DNA from: CAXQZM01 sp965229645
Lineage (GTDB): Bacteria; Pseudomonadota; Alphaproteobacteria; UBA7985
Assembly: GCA_965229645.1 (NCBI GenBank)
Contig: OZ245893.1
Span: forward strand, 682,001-746,000
DNA length: 64,000 nucleotides
Reading direction: 5' to 3'
Numbering within the stretch: the stretch's first letter is position 1; every line of letters begins with the position of its first letter. Position numbers and translations under genes: made by a program. The notes below the pieces were generated by a model, which worked only from the letters and a program-made list of their open reading frames with translations, was not told where the DNA came from and did no database searches. Below are positions 16,036 to 24,664 of the stretch, piece after piece.

Positions 16036-16740
16036 GCGATCTTCGTATTGGGTCTTGCCAAACAGCATTTCTTTGGCCTTGGCCTCTTCTTCCGCGCTGC
16101 GGGTTCGCGTCCGCTCGTCGGCTAAAACGGCTAAGCCGCGTTCCACCGCAGGGCGCGCTTTGATCCTTTCGAGCCACGCCAAAACGTTGGGAATCTTCGC
16201 CTCCTCAATGCCCTGGCGATGCCAGAGCCGCGCCCAGGGCATGATCGCCATGTCAGCGATGGAATAAGCGCTGGTATTGACCCAATCGGCCTTGGCGAGT
16301 TGGCATTCCAGCACACCGTAGAGGCGTTTGGCCTCATTTGTGTAACGCGCATAAGCGTAGTCGATCTTCTCGGGCGCATAGAGGCGAAAGTGATGCGCTT
16401 GCCCCAGCATGGGGCCAAACCCGCCCATCTGCCACATAAGCCATTGCAGCGTTACCGAGCGCAAAGCGGGATCGTCAGGCAAAAACTGCCCATGTTTTTC
16501 GGCCAAGTACCAGAGGATCGCCCCGCTTTCGAACACCGTATGGGGTTGCCCCCCTGGTCCGTCGGGATCGACGAGGGTGGGCATTTTGTTGTTGGGGTTG
16601 AGCGCTAAGTAGGCAGGGTCAAACTGGTCGCCTGCGCCGATGTCGATGGGATGGACCTGGTAGGCAAGGCCCAATTCCTCTAGCAAGATTTGAACCTTCC
16701 AGCCATTGGGCGTAGGCCAGGTGTAGAGATCATAGGTCAT
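16033..16740 (-). CDS. Glutathione S-transferase family protein (YfcG/YghU-like)
   Basis: A 235-residue GST with a thioredoxin-fold N-terminal domain (YTWPTPNGWKVQILLEELGL, NPNNKMPTLVDPDG, FESGAILWYLAEK) and an all-helical C-terminal domain. The TPNGWKV start and NPNNKMP block are typical of the bacterial Nu-class (YfcG/YghU), glutathione-binding disulfide reductases rather than classic conjugating enzymes. It is the last gene of the operon led by the ABC ATPase and overlaps the 97-residue gene by 11 bases. Its stop codon is formed by the adjoining repeat, so the C-terminus may have been altered. Confidence 0.88.
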   Translation of the reverse strand: MTYDLYTWPTPNGWKVQILLEELGLAYQVHPIDIGAGDQFDPAYLALNPNNKMPTLVDPDGPGGQPHTVFESGAILWYLAEKHGQFLPDDPALRSVTLQWLMWQMGGFGPMLGQAHHFRLYAPEKIDYAYARYTNEAKRLYGVLECQLAKADWVNTSAYSIADMAIMPWARLWHRQGIEEAKIPNVLAWLERIKARPAVERGLAVLADERTRTRSAEEEAKAKEMLFGKTQYEDR

Positions 16741-17023
16741 GGGGGCCTCCTGTTGATTCCATGTGGCCTTCGGTAAAGAAGGCCAGTCGATATTTGGCGA
16801 GCCGTTCTAACCAAACAGCGTAGAGCTTCTGATCGATATCACCATCGTGGTCCATGGCAAGGACGGTTGCGACATCTTGATCGGCAAAGCCCATGCGCCG
16901 CTGTTCCTGCAAAATGGCGACGGTGATTCCGCCGAGCGCCAGCGCCAGGCGCTGATCGGTTGTGCCGCCCTGGATCGTGTCGCGCAGCTCGTCCTCATCC
17001 TCGATTAAGGGGTTTTGGCTCAT
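16730..17023 (-). CDS. Hypothetical 97-residue protein between ABC permease and GST
   Basis: An acidic soluble protein with no signal peptide or membrane segment: an N-terminal IEDEDELRDTIQGG, a helical TDQRLALALGGITVAILQEQRRMG and a C-terminal helix with LYAVWLERLAKYRLAFF. No family is recognised. Both ends overlap neighbours: its ATG overlaps the permease stop (4 bases), and its stop lies inside the GST start, which argues strongly for a translated gene in the operon. A small regulator or accessory factor is possible, but that is inference. Confidence 0.6.
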   Translation of the reverse strand: MSQNPLIEDEDELRDTIQGGTTDQRLALALGGITVAILQEQRRMGFADQDVATVLAMDHDGDIDQKLYAVWLERLAKYRLAFFTEGHMESTGGPHDL

Positions 17024-17928
17024 GGTCGGTCTTTCTGTAGGCCGTATTGACCGATTAAATAAGACAGGAAAACCCCCGTCGCAACCACACCAATAATCAA
17101 CGTGGAAAATGCATTCACCCAGGTCTTGGTCTGGGTTTTAACTTGGCTAAAGGTATAGACCGCCGCCGTATTGACCCCCTCCCCCTTCGTGAATTGGGTA
17201 ATGACCACATCGTCCAAGGACAAGGTGAAGGCCAGCAACCAACCCCCGATCACCCCTGGCGCAATCAAGGGCAGCGTGACCCGCATGAAGGTGCTTAGGG
17301 GTCCCGCCCCCAGATCGCGAGCCGCAGCCTCCAACTCGCCATCGAAGGACTGCAAGCGCGCTTGCACCACGACCGCCACATAGGCAACGGCGAAGGTCGT
17401 ATGGGCCAAGACCACGGTCCAAAACCCTCGATCGATGAACAGCAGCTGAAAGGCGATCAGCAACATAAGGCCCGTAATGACCTCGGGCATAATGAGCGGC
17501 GCATAGACCAGTCCCGTAAAAACGTGCCGCCCCCAGAACCGGCGCACCCGCACCAACGTTAGGGCCGCCATTAGGCCAAACACAACGGCAATGGTGGAGG
17601 AGAGGAGGCCTACCTGCAAGGAAACCCATGCGGTTTCCTTCAACTGACGCCCTCCGTCGTTGAACAGGTAAGCGTACCATTTGGTGGTAAATCCCGTCCA
17701 TACCGCGACCCGCTCCGGCTCGTTGAAGGAGAATAGGATCAGGACCAAAATCGGAAGGTATAGGAACCCATAGCCTAAGATGAGCGCCAAGGTTGCGCCA
17801 CGCTTGGCCAGCACGAGCGCCTGCGCCACGACGGCCAGGACAAGTACGACGGGCAGCAGTTGCCACACAACCTCGAACCACAAGGCATGGCCTGCCGCGG
17901 CGCTGAGACGGTCAAAAAGCGCGCTCAT
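17020..17928 (-). CDS. ABC transporter permease, polyamine type (PotC/PotI-like)
   Basis: A 302-residue inner-membrane permease with about six hydrophobic segments and the EAA-loop motif EAARDLGAGPLSTFMRVTLPLIAPG near residues 205-229 that contacts the ATPase. The SFNEPERVAVWTGFT block and the SLDDVVITQFTKG tail segment are typical of PotC/PotI permeases for spermidine or putrescine. The frame is open further upstream, but the ATG at 17928 overlaps the previous stop as ATGA and gives the normal N-terminus. Together with the other permease and ATPase it would import a cationic amine; the binding protein is not in the operon. Confidence 0.9.
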   Translation of the reverse strand: MSALFDRLSAAAGHALWFEVVWQLLPVVLVLAVVAQALVLAKRGATLALILGYGFLYLPILVLILFSFNEPERVAVWTGFTTKWYAYLFNDGGRQLKETAWVSLQVGLLSSTIAVVFGLMAALTLVRVRRFWGRHVFTGLVYAPLIMPEVITGLMLLIAFQLLFIDRGFWTVVLAHTTFAVAYVAVVVQARLQSFDGELEAAARDLGAGPLSTFMRVTLPLIAPGVIGGWLLAFTLSLDDVVITQFTKGEGVNTAAVYTFSQVKTQTKTWVNAFSTLIIGVVATGVFLSYLIGQYGLQKDRP

Positions 17929-18977
17929 GCCCGCCCCGCTTCGCGCTCGGCAAGTCGATTGGCGTTGCGTTGATAGAGGACCATGGGCGCCACCATGAGT
18001 GCCATGAGCAAGAGTCCGAGCAAGGCCCCGAGCGGCCAGTCGCGCCCCTTGGTGACCGCCTTTCGAATCTCCCACCCGACAATCCCGTTTTGCAACTCCA
18101 GATCATTGGGGCCCATCATTTGTGGGATCACATATTCGCCCATGGCGGGCACGCCGATCAGGAGGAACGCCGCGATCAAACCGGGCGCCGAAAGCGGGAT
18201 GGTTACGCGCCAGAACCGTTGCAAGGGACTTGCGCCCAAATCTGCCGCGGCCTCCTCCATGGCTGGATCACGGGTCTGCAGCGTCGCGTAGAGCGGCAAA
18301 ATGGCAAACGGCAAGTACGTATAGACAAGGCCCAAAACGATGGACAGCGAGGAAGGATAGATGGTCAGAGCGGGCAGATCGAACAGCCAAGGCAGCGAAT
18401 TGAAGGCCTCGATGACTTGATTGATCGGCCCTTCTTTGCGCAGCAACTGTCGGAAAGCGTAGATGCGAATAATATAGAACGACCAAAACGGCAGGATCAC
18501 GCCCATGAGCAAGACCCCCTGGGCGCGTGCTGGCGCGCGGGCGATGGCGTAGGCAAAGGGGAAGGCGATCAGCACGGCCAAAACCGCCGAAAAGAACGCG
18601 ATCGCCGCCGAGTTGAGCAAGGCGGGCCCGTACTTAAATTGCGGCGCGCCTAGGCAGACCCCTGCCAAGCACTTCTGCGTGCCCGACCAGAGATCGGTTG
18701 CCACGGCACCGTAGGCATGGATGGACCCTTGCCACGTCACACCACCGTCGAGGCCAAGGGGAGGATCGAAGGGCGGTTGGTTTTCGAGGTTTTGGGTGCC
18801 AAAGCTCATATAAACCAAAATCAAAATCGGCAGCAGATAGAGCGCGCCCATCCAGGCGAAGGGCGCGGCGAGCAAAGCACCGCCAACGCGATGCTGGCGC
18901 CAATAGACAAAAAACAGGCCGAGCCCCGCCAGGGCCATGATCAAACCGAGCCACTTGAGGGAGGCAAAGGTTTCCAT
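17925..18977 (-). CDS. ABC transporter permease, polyamine type (PotB/PotH-like)
   Basis: A 350-residue permease with an extended N-terminal membrane segment, a large periplasmic loop (about residues 70-110) and the EAA loop in MEEAAADLGASPLQRFWRVT. PotB/PotH-like blocks include YTYLPFAILPLYATL and GVPAMGEYVIPQMMG. The ATG at 18977, 5 bases after the ATPase stop, is chosen over the upstream in-frame codon at 19019, which would overlap the ATPase gene. It pairs with the permease at 17020-17928. Polyamine or a related cationic substrate is likely, by family only. Confidence 0.9.
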   Translation of the reverse strand: METFASLKWLGLIMALAGLGLFFVYWRQHRVGGALLAAPFAWMGALYLLPILILVYMSFGTQNLENQPPFDPPLGLDGGVTWQGSIHAYGAVATDLWSGTQKCLAGVCLGAPQFKYGPALLNSAAIAFFSAVLAVLIAFPFAYAIARAPARAQGVLLMGVILPFWSFYIIRIYAFRQLLRKEGPINQVIEAFNSLPWLFDLPALTIYPSSLSIVLGLVYTYLPFAILPLYATLQTRDPAMEEAAADLGASPLQRFWRVTIPLSAPGLIAAFLLIGVPAMGEYVIPQMMGPNDLELQNGIVGWEIRKAVTKGRDWPLGALLGLLLMALMVAPMVLYQRNANRLAEREAGRA

Positions 18978-18982
18978 GCGGC

Positions 18983-19963
18983 TTAAGTCTCGAGGTCCAC
19001 GACGTCCCCTGCGTCCCACTTCAGCGCAACTTGGTCGCCAGGGGCGAACACTTCGGCCTCGTCGCGGTGGCGGTTCGTGCGGGAGACGCGCACCTGCTGG
19101 CCGCTGGCCAACTCAACCAGCAGGGTCGAGACGTCGCCGTAGTAGGCCTCGTCCTTTAAGCGGCCTTGCAACTGCCCGTCGCTGCCTTTGGTGACCTGAA
19201 TTTTCTCAGGCCGCAATCCACGCTTGCCAGGCCCAATGAGACCAGGTTCAAAGACATTTATGGTCCCCAAAAAATCGGCGACGAACAAGGAATTGGGCCG
19301 CTCATAGACATGATCGGGCGCGCCGATTTGCTGAATCTGCCCTGCATTCATGACCGCGAGGCGGTCGGCCATCGACATGGCCTCATCCTGGTCATGGGTT
19401 ACGACCATGAAGGTGATGCCAAGGTCTTGCTGCAAGCTGACCAGCTCAAACTGAGTTTCCTCGCGCAGTTTTTTGTCCAGCGCCGCCAAAGGCTCGTCGA
19501 GCAGGAGCAACTTGGGTCGGTTGACCAGCGCCCGCGCCAGCGCCACGCGTTGGCGTTGACCACCCGAAAGCTGCGCGGGCTTGCGATCCTCCAAGCCGTG
19601 CAGTTGCACTTGCGCCATAACGCTCGCAATCCGCGTCTCCCGTTCCGCCCGCCCAACGCCCGCTTGCTTGAGGCCAAAGGCGATGTTGTGGGCCACCGTC
19701 ATGTGCGGGAATAGGGCGTAGGATTGAAACATCATATTGAGCGGCCGCCGCTCGGGCGGCAGCCCGAGCAAGGACTGCTCATCGAGCAGAATGTCTCCGC
19801 TGGTTGGGGTTTCAAACCCCGCCACCATGCGCAAAAAAGTTGATTTGCCGCACCCTGAGGGCCCCAAGAGCGCAAAAAATTCCCCTGCAGCCAATTCCAG
19901 GGACACGTCCTCGACCGCGCTAAGGTTTCCAAATTTTTTGCTTAGCGATTGCACCAGAAGCAT
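18983..19963 (-). CDS. ABC transporter ATP-binding protein (PotA-like)
   Basis: A 326-residue ABC ATPase. Walker A GPSGCGKST is at residues 34-42, signature LSGGQ at 132-136, Walker B LLLLDEPLAALD with Asp156 and Glu157, and the His switch in VVTHDQDEAM. A C-terminal TOBE-like domain follows (GLRPEKIQV onwards), as in PotA/FbpC importers. It powers uptake with the two permeases downstream. It is the first gene of the minus-strand operon, 119 bases downstream of the mttB-family gene, which may be in the same transcript. Confidence 0.93.
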   Translation of the reverse strand: MLLVQSLSKKFGNLSAVEDVSLELAAGEFFALLGPSGCGKSTFLRMVAGFETPTSGDILLDEQSLLGLPPERRPLNMMFQSYALFPHMTVAHNIAFGLKQAGVGRAERETRIASVMAQVQLHGLEDRKPAQLSGGQRQRVALARALVNRPKLLLLDEPLAALDKKLREETQFELVSLQQDLGITFMVVTHDQDEAMSMADRLAVMNAGQIQQIGAPDHVYERPNSLFVADFLGTINVFEPGLIGPGKRGLRPEKIQVTKGSDGQLQGRLKDEAYYGDVSTLLVELASGQQVRVSRTNRHRDEAEVFAPGDQVALKWDAGDVVDLET

Positions 19964-20082
19964 AGGACGAACTCACAACCATTCGAAGGGTCTCGGGTCC
20001 ACGGTATCCCACGGCAAACAAGACTTTGCAACAGCCGCCAGTCTAACCCATATTTACAAAACAGCTTCGGGTCACTTGAACT

Positions 20083-21645
20083 TTAGAAGTCCGTCTCAAC
20101 GCCCCCCTCCTCGACCCGCTTGGCGACGAAGGCGGTCAGTTCTTCGTCGATTTCGGGCGGCAAAGCGGGCGGGGTCTCGTAGGCGTCGAGCATTTCCTTG
20201 TAGGCGCGCTCGGCATGGTCGTAGGTTGTGGGACTGCCCGCTTCCGACCAAGTTTCGTAGTTGCGCCAATCGCTCAGGATCGGCGAATAAAAGGCGGTTT
20301 CGTACCGTGCTTGCGTATGGTCGGTTCCGAGGAAGTGTCCGCTTGAATCAACTTCTCGGATCGCATCAAAGGCCAAATCATCCTCCGTAAACCCCAAAGG
20401 TTCGAGGAACTTGAGCGCCATTTGCATCAGGTCCAGGTCGAGCATGAACTTTTCAAAGCTTGCCTGCAGGCCCCCCTCCATCCAGCCCAGGCTATGCTTC
20501 ATGAGGTTAGCGCCCGAGTGCATGAGCGCCCAGATCGAAAACACCGCCTCGTACGCCGCTTGCGCGTCGACCGTATTGGCGGCCACAACGTTGGAACTGC
20601 GGTAGGGAATGCCGTAGCGGCGGCAAAGCTGCCCGCCCAAGATGACCGTCTTCATGTACTCGGGCGTGCCGAAGGCTGGTGCGCCCGATTTCATATCGAC
20701 ATTGGAGGTAAAGCCCCCATAGACCGCCGGCGCACCAGGGCGAACCATTTGGGTAAAGGCCAGGCCCGCCAAAGCCTCGGCGTTTTGCTGCACCGCCGCC
20801 CCTGCCAACGTCACGGGCGCCATGGCCCCAGACAGCGTGAAAGGCGTCAAAATAATCACCTGATTGCGACGGGACATCTGGATAATCCCCTCCAGCATCA
20901 CCGTGTCCAATTTGAGGGGTGAGGAGGTGTTGATCACCGAACTCATGCGCACTTGGCGATCAAAGTCCGCTTCGCTCACGCCGTGGGAGATGCGGCACAT
21001 CTCAATGGCGTCGAGGTTGCGCTGACGCCCCAGCGAATAGGCCTGCCAGAATTTGTCGGTCATGCGAATAAAGTCATCAATGCAGTGCAGGTGTCGCACC
21101 GAGGCGTGAATGTCGACGGGCTCAACGGGATAACCTGCCGTCAGGTCGGCGACATTGGCCGTTTGGCCCAAGCGCAAGAAATCCCTGAAATCTTGACGAT
21201 TCCCGTCGCGGCGACCGCCAGCCCGACTATGGGTGTTGGGCGCCGAGGCCACCGGCGATACGACAAAGCAGTCCTTGCCCATGCGGCGATTGCGCGCGGG
21301 ATTGCGGGCCACCATCTCGAACTGTTCAGGAATCGTCGCGATGGACTCCAACACCAATTCGCGGGGGAAGCGCACCCGGTCGCTGTCCTTGGCCACCTCA
21401 GCGCCCTTAGCACGCAAAATGTCCTTGGCCCCTTCATGGATAAAGTCCATGCCAATCTCTTCCAAGACCTTCAGGCTTGTCTCGTGGATTTGTTCCAGTT
21501 CATCGGCAGAAACAAGATCGATGGGTTTCAGTCGATGCCGCCGCTGTTGCGCGGGAATTTGGGAGAAGCTGAGACCCGACTGGCGGTCCTGCATTTTCGC
21601 GCTACGCCGCCCGCCAGATCGGCGCGCTTTGGGGGCTTCTGTCAT
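20083..21645 (-). CDS. MttB-family (trimethylamine methyltransferase-like) corrinoid methyltransferase
   Basis: A 520-residue protein of the MttB superfamily. A basic N-terminus is followed by an HETSLKVLEEIGMDF block, a GRRDGN...RLGQ region, an HCIDDFIRMTDKFW segment and C-terminal DSSGHFLGTDHTQARY, a block conserved in the family. The reading frame has no internal TAG, so it belongs to the non-pyrrolysine branch, whose studied members (for example MtgB) demethylate glycine betaine or related quaternary amines onto a corrinoid protein. No corrinoid protein or MtgA-like partner is in the window. The polyamine-type transporter downstream could import its substrate; that is inference. Confidence 0.85.
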   Translation of the reverse strand: MTEAPKARRSGGRRSAKMQDRQSGLSFSQIPAQQRRHRLKPIDLVSADELEQIHETSLKVLEEIGMDFIHEGAKDILRAKGAEVAKDSDRVRFPRELVLESIATIPEQFEMVARNPARNRRMGKDCFVVSPVASAPNTHSRAGGRRDGNRQDFRDFLRLGQTANVADLTAGYPVEPVDIHASVRHLHCIDDFIRMTDKFWQAYSLGRQRNLDAIEMCRISHGVSEADFDRQVRMSSVINTSSPLKLDTVMLEGIIQMSRRNQVIILTPFTLSGAMAPVTLAGAAVQQNAEALAGLAFTQMVRPGAPAVYGGFTSNVDMKSGAPAFGTPEYMKTVILGGQLCRRYGIPYRSSNVVAANTVDAQAAYEAVFSIWALMHSGANLMKHSLGWMEGGLQASFEKFMLDLDLMQMALKFLEPLGFTEDDLAFDAIREVDSSGHFLGTDHTQARYETAFYSPILSDWRNYETWSEAGSPTTYDHAERAYKEMLDAYETPPALPPEIDEELTAFVAKRVEEGGVETDF

Positions 21646-21739
21646 GACCTACCTGCCTTCAATAAATTCTCATGCATAGACCCTCAAGACCCCGTCCTTA
21701 GGGTTGCTATGAAGGCGTTCCTAGAGTTGCTTGCAATCC

Positions 21740-22882
21740 CTAGTTCAATAAGTAGCTGACAAAAGCGTCGTTTTCTGTCGCGTCGGCGGTCTCGCCGCCG
21801 CGTGGGTTTCGGATCACCAGTTGACCTTCGCCGAAGGGAACCGATACCCAAGACCCGTTGCCGATTCTCTGCCATTCGTCTTGACCCGAGCCGTAGAGCC
21901 ACCCTGCGGCCGTGTTTTGAATGAAGACCCTCTGGATATCTCCTGTCGTCGCCCCGTAAACGAACCCGATCAAATCACCGCCGTCCTCGGGCAAGCGCAC
22001 CCCTATGTCGGGCTGATACCCCTCATTACCCGCCACGTCTGCAAAGCGCAGACCATCGTCGCGGGCACGCCAGCATTGCTGGGGAAAATTGCCAAAGTTG
22101 GCCAAAACCTCGTCGACCATATCGTTCTCGCGCGCGTACATGGTGCGCACCAACTGTGCGCCTTGGCACCGCCCAGGGGCGCGCGCCATCGATAGATTGG
22201 GCAAATCCCGTAAGGTGACTAGGGCGTCCATATCCGCGTTGGGATAGAGGCTGCCCGCTGTAAAGTCCGCCAATCCGTAGGCCGTTGCGCCGCGCACATC
22301 GCTGGACAGTTCAGCGGTTTCCAAGAAGACCTTGCCCGTGTCGGGCGTCGGCGCCTCCAGCACCATTTCAATCTTGATGGCGGGGGTAAAGTCCGCGCCC
22401 TCAACAGCGGGCAGGGACAGGGTCAAGGCGAAGTCGTCTTCAGGGATGGTTCCGACATGATGAAAGCTATGCGCGCCCGACTGCCAGCGGGTGAAGGCGC
22501 CGCCAGAATCGGCAAAAGTGATGGTGGGTTGGGTCAATAGAATCGCCGCCATAACGGTGCCATCGACCAGTTCGAGCGAATGGGTCGCGAGCGCTCGCAC
22601 TTTTAGATCCGCGGCTGCGATTTTGGTCACGAGCGTGACTTCGCGGCCAAAGGGCAACTCAACACTGAGTGTTTGGGTCTGATCGATGGGAACCTCAAAC
22701 CACTGAACGCCTTGCGCCCAGGCTGGCCCTGCGGCCATAAAACCAAGGGCCAAAAAAGTTGACACTTTTTTGGCTGTTTCGTGTCTCACGGCAGAATACC
22801 AGCGGCGCGACCAGTCAGTTGCAGTTGTCGCTGGCATAAGTCCGAATAAATGAAGGCCGATCAGTCGGGTCAAGCGAGTCAT
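21740..22882 (-). CDS. Secreted protein of unknown function; signal region interrupted by a repeat
   Basis: About 380 residues from ATG 22882, mature part rich in beta strands, with no family I recognise. A WQSGAHSFHHVG segment, CQGAQLVRTMYARENDMVDE, a CWRARDDGLRF block and a C-terminal GSWVSVPFGEGQLVIRNPRG (SH3-like in pattern) are visible. The N-terminus is odd: MTRLTRLIGLHLFGL is followed by about 33 residues encoded by a short copy of the interspersed repeat (22742-22838), then MAAGPAWAQ. Joining the flanks directly gives a normal Sec signal peptide, and the repeat itself offers a second one from GTG 22789. Start choice is uncertain; the mature protein from about AQGVQWFEV is well supported. 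Confidence 0.65.
   Translation of the reverse strand: MTRLTRLIGLHLFGLMPATTATDWSRRWYSAVRHETAKKVSTFLALGFMAAGPAWAQGVQWFEVPIDQTQTLSVELPFGREVTLVTKIAAADLKVRALATHSLELVDGTVMAAILLTQPTITFADSGGAFTRWQSGAHSFHHVGTIPEDDFALTLSLPAVEGADFTPAIKIEMVLEAPTPDTGKVFLETAELSSDVRGATAYGLADFTAGSLYPNADMDALVTLRDLPNLSMARAPGRCQGAQLVRTMYARENDMVDEVLANFGNFPQQCWRARDDGLRFADVAGNEGYQPDIGVRLPEDGGDLIGFVYGATTGDIQRVFIQNTAAGWLYGSGQDEWQRIGNGSWVSVPFGEGQLVIRNPRGGETADATENDAFVSYLLN
22742..22838 (-). repeat. Interspersed element, short copy 4, inside a coding region
   Basis: On the minus strand ATGCCAGCGACAAC...GCCGCTGGTAT (the terminal hairpin module) is joined directly to CTGCCGTGAGACACGAAACAGCC and the A-rich stem (AAAAAAGTGTCAACTTTTTTGGCC). 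The middle hairpins of the full element are missing. It lies in frame within the signal-peptide region of the gene at 21740-22882. Confidence 0.85.
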
Positions 22883-23011
22883 GCCCCCGCTTAACCCAAG
22901 GTTGCGTTCAGACAAAGCGTGCCAGCCATTTTTTTATGCCGCCGCACCAAATTGCCACGCTTGACCAGGCCCAGCGATCGTCTGCCGCGCGAAGTAGTGG
23001 CAGTCCCCGAC

Positions 23012-24040
23012 CTACTGACCCGAGCTGGTGCCGCGATCGACCAACTTGTTTTCCGCTAGCCAAGGCATCATGGCGCGCAGCTTGGCGCCGACCTCTTCAA
23101 TGCCATGGGCAGCTTGGTTGCGCCGGGTTGTTTTGAAATAGGCCCCGCCAGATTTCATTTCCTGAACAAAATCACGGGTGAACTTGCCCGACTGAATATC
23201 GCTCAAAACCCGCTTCATCTCCGCCTTGGTTTCTGCGGTGATCAGCCGGGGGCCTGTGGCATAGTCGCCGTACTCCGCCGTGTTGGAAATGGAGTAGCGC
23301 ATGTTGGCCATGCCGCCTTCGTAAAGCAAATCGACGATCAGCTTGGCCTCGTGCAGGCATTCAAAATAGGCCATCTCGGGCGCGTACCCCGCCTCCACCA
23401 GGGTTTCAAAACCCGCCATGATCAGGTGCGATATCCCCCCGCATAGGACCGCTTGTTCGCCGAACAAGTCGGTCTCGCACTCCTCCTTAAAAGTGGTTTC
23501 AATGACGCCCGCGCGCCCTCCGCCATTGGCGGAGGCGTAGGACAGGGCTATATCGTGGGCCTTGCCCGTTACGTCCTGATAGACGGCGATAAGGGTGGGA
23601 ACGCCCGCGCCCTTTTCGTATTCCGACCGCACCAAATGCCCTGGTCCCTTGGGCGCGATCATAATCACGTCCATATCGTTGCGTGGTTCGATCAGGGAAA
23701 AGTGGATGTTCAAGCCATGGGCAAAAGCCAAAGCCGCACCAGGGCGCATATGGGCGCGCAAATCATCGGCCCACAAGTCCGCCTGCAACTCATCGGGCGT
23801 GAGGACCATGACCACATCTGCCCAGGCTGCGCCTTCTGCCGGTGACATGGTTTTGAGACCCGCTGCCTGGGCCTTAGCATTGGACGGCGATGACGGGCGC
23901 AACCCGACAACAACGTCCTTAACCCCAGAATCCTTCAGGTTGTTGGCATGGGCATGACCCTGGGAGCCATAGCCGACAATCATGACCTTCTTATCCTTGA
24001 TCAAATTGATATCGGCATCGCTATCGTAGTAAACGCGCAT
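23012..24040 (-). CDS. ilvC: Ketol-acid reductoisomerase (NADP+)
   Basis: A 342-residue class I KARI, the second step of valine, leucine and isoleucine synthesis. The N-terminal Rossmann motif GYGSQGHAHANNL is at about 23-35, followed by VGLRPSS, whose Arg and Ser favour NADPH. The knotted C-terminal domain has the Mg-binding ETDLFGEQAVLCGG and later LYEGGMANMRYSISNTAEYG with the second acidic site. Length is standard. It lies 105 bases downstream of ilvH on the same strand, forming an ilvI-ilvH-ilvC cluster. Confidence 0.98.
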   Translation of the reverse strand: MRVYYDSDADINLIKDKKVMIVGYGSQGHAHANNLKDSGVKDVVVGLRPSSPSNAKAQAAGLKTMSPAEGAAWADVVMVLTPDELQADLWADDLRAHMRPGAALAFAHGLNIHFSLIEPRNDMDVIMIAPKGPGHLVRSEYEKGAGVPTLIAVYQDVTGKAHDIALSYASANGGGRAGVIETTFKEECETDLFGEQAVLCGGISHLIMAGFETLVEAGYAPEMAYFECLHEAKLIVDLLYEGGMANMRYSISNTAEYGDYATGPRLITAETKAEMKRVLSDIQSGKFTRDFVQEMKSGGAYFKTTRRNQAAHGIEEVGAKLRAMMPWLAENKLVDRGTSSGQ

Positions 24041-24145
24041 GGTGTGGTTCCTTTGAAACTGTTCGAGACCTAGCCCTTAGCGAGGCCTATCAAGGCGCGC
24101 AACACGGAGTGCGCAGCGGTCCCCTTCCAGATCCCCAGCCCGAAC

Positions 24146-24646
24146 CTAGAGCCCCTGCTCGCCGCGTGCGAGGGCGGCCACGCCAGTTCGAGAAATTTCC
24201 GTTAAGCCAAGGGGCCGCATGATGGCGACGAAGGCATCGACTTTGGAGGGCTTGCCCGTCAACTCAAAGGTAAAGTGCGCCAAGCCCGAGTCCACCACTT
24301 TAGCACCAAAAATCTCGGCCGAACGCAGGGCCTCGACACGCTTATCGCCCTGCCCTGCGACTTTGATGAGCGCCAACTCCCGCTCCACACTTGGGCCCGC
24401 AACCGTCAAGTCGGCAACGCGATGCACGGGCACGACCCGATCCAGCTGCGCCTTGATTTGTTCAAGGACTTGCGCGGTTCCTTGGGTGCAAATGGTGATC
24501 CGGGAAACGGCCTTGTCGGCGTCGATTTCCGAAACGGTGAGCGAGGAGATATTGTAGCCGCGCCCCGTGAACAGGCCCACAACCTTGGCCAGGACCCCTG
24601 GTTCATTGTTGACCAGTACGGAGAACGTGCGCAGTTCTTGCGTCAT
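24146..24646 (-). CDS. ilvH: Acetolactate synthase small subunit
   Basis: A 166-residue regulatory subunit of acetolactate synthase. An N-terminal ACT domain (FSVLVNNEPGVLAKVVGLFTGRGYNISSLTV, split here by the family's N-x-P-G-V-L pattern) binds valine for feedback inhibition; the C-terminal domain carries AEIFGAKVVDSG and ELTGKPSKVDAF. It starts 18 bases after ilvI, so both subunits come from one message. It activates and confers valine sensitivity on the large subunit in the cytoplasm. Confidence 0.97.
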   Translation of the reverse strand: MTQELRTFSVLVNNEPGVLAKVVGLFTGRGYNISSLTVSEIDADKAVSRITICTQGTAQVLEQIKAQLDRVVPVHRVADLTVAGPSVERELALIKVAGQGDKRVEALRSAEIFGAKVVDSGLAHFTFELTGKPSKVDAFVAIMRPLGLTEISRTGVAALARGEQGL

Positions 24647-24664
24647 ATCTAAGCCGACTTTGTG

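Noticed and set aside
20083..21645. Pyrrolysine-containing trimethylamine methyltransferase
   Set aside because: No in-frame TAG is read through and no pyl genes are seen, so it belongs to the non-pyrrolysine branch.
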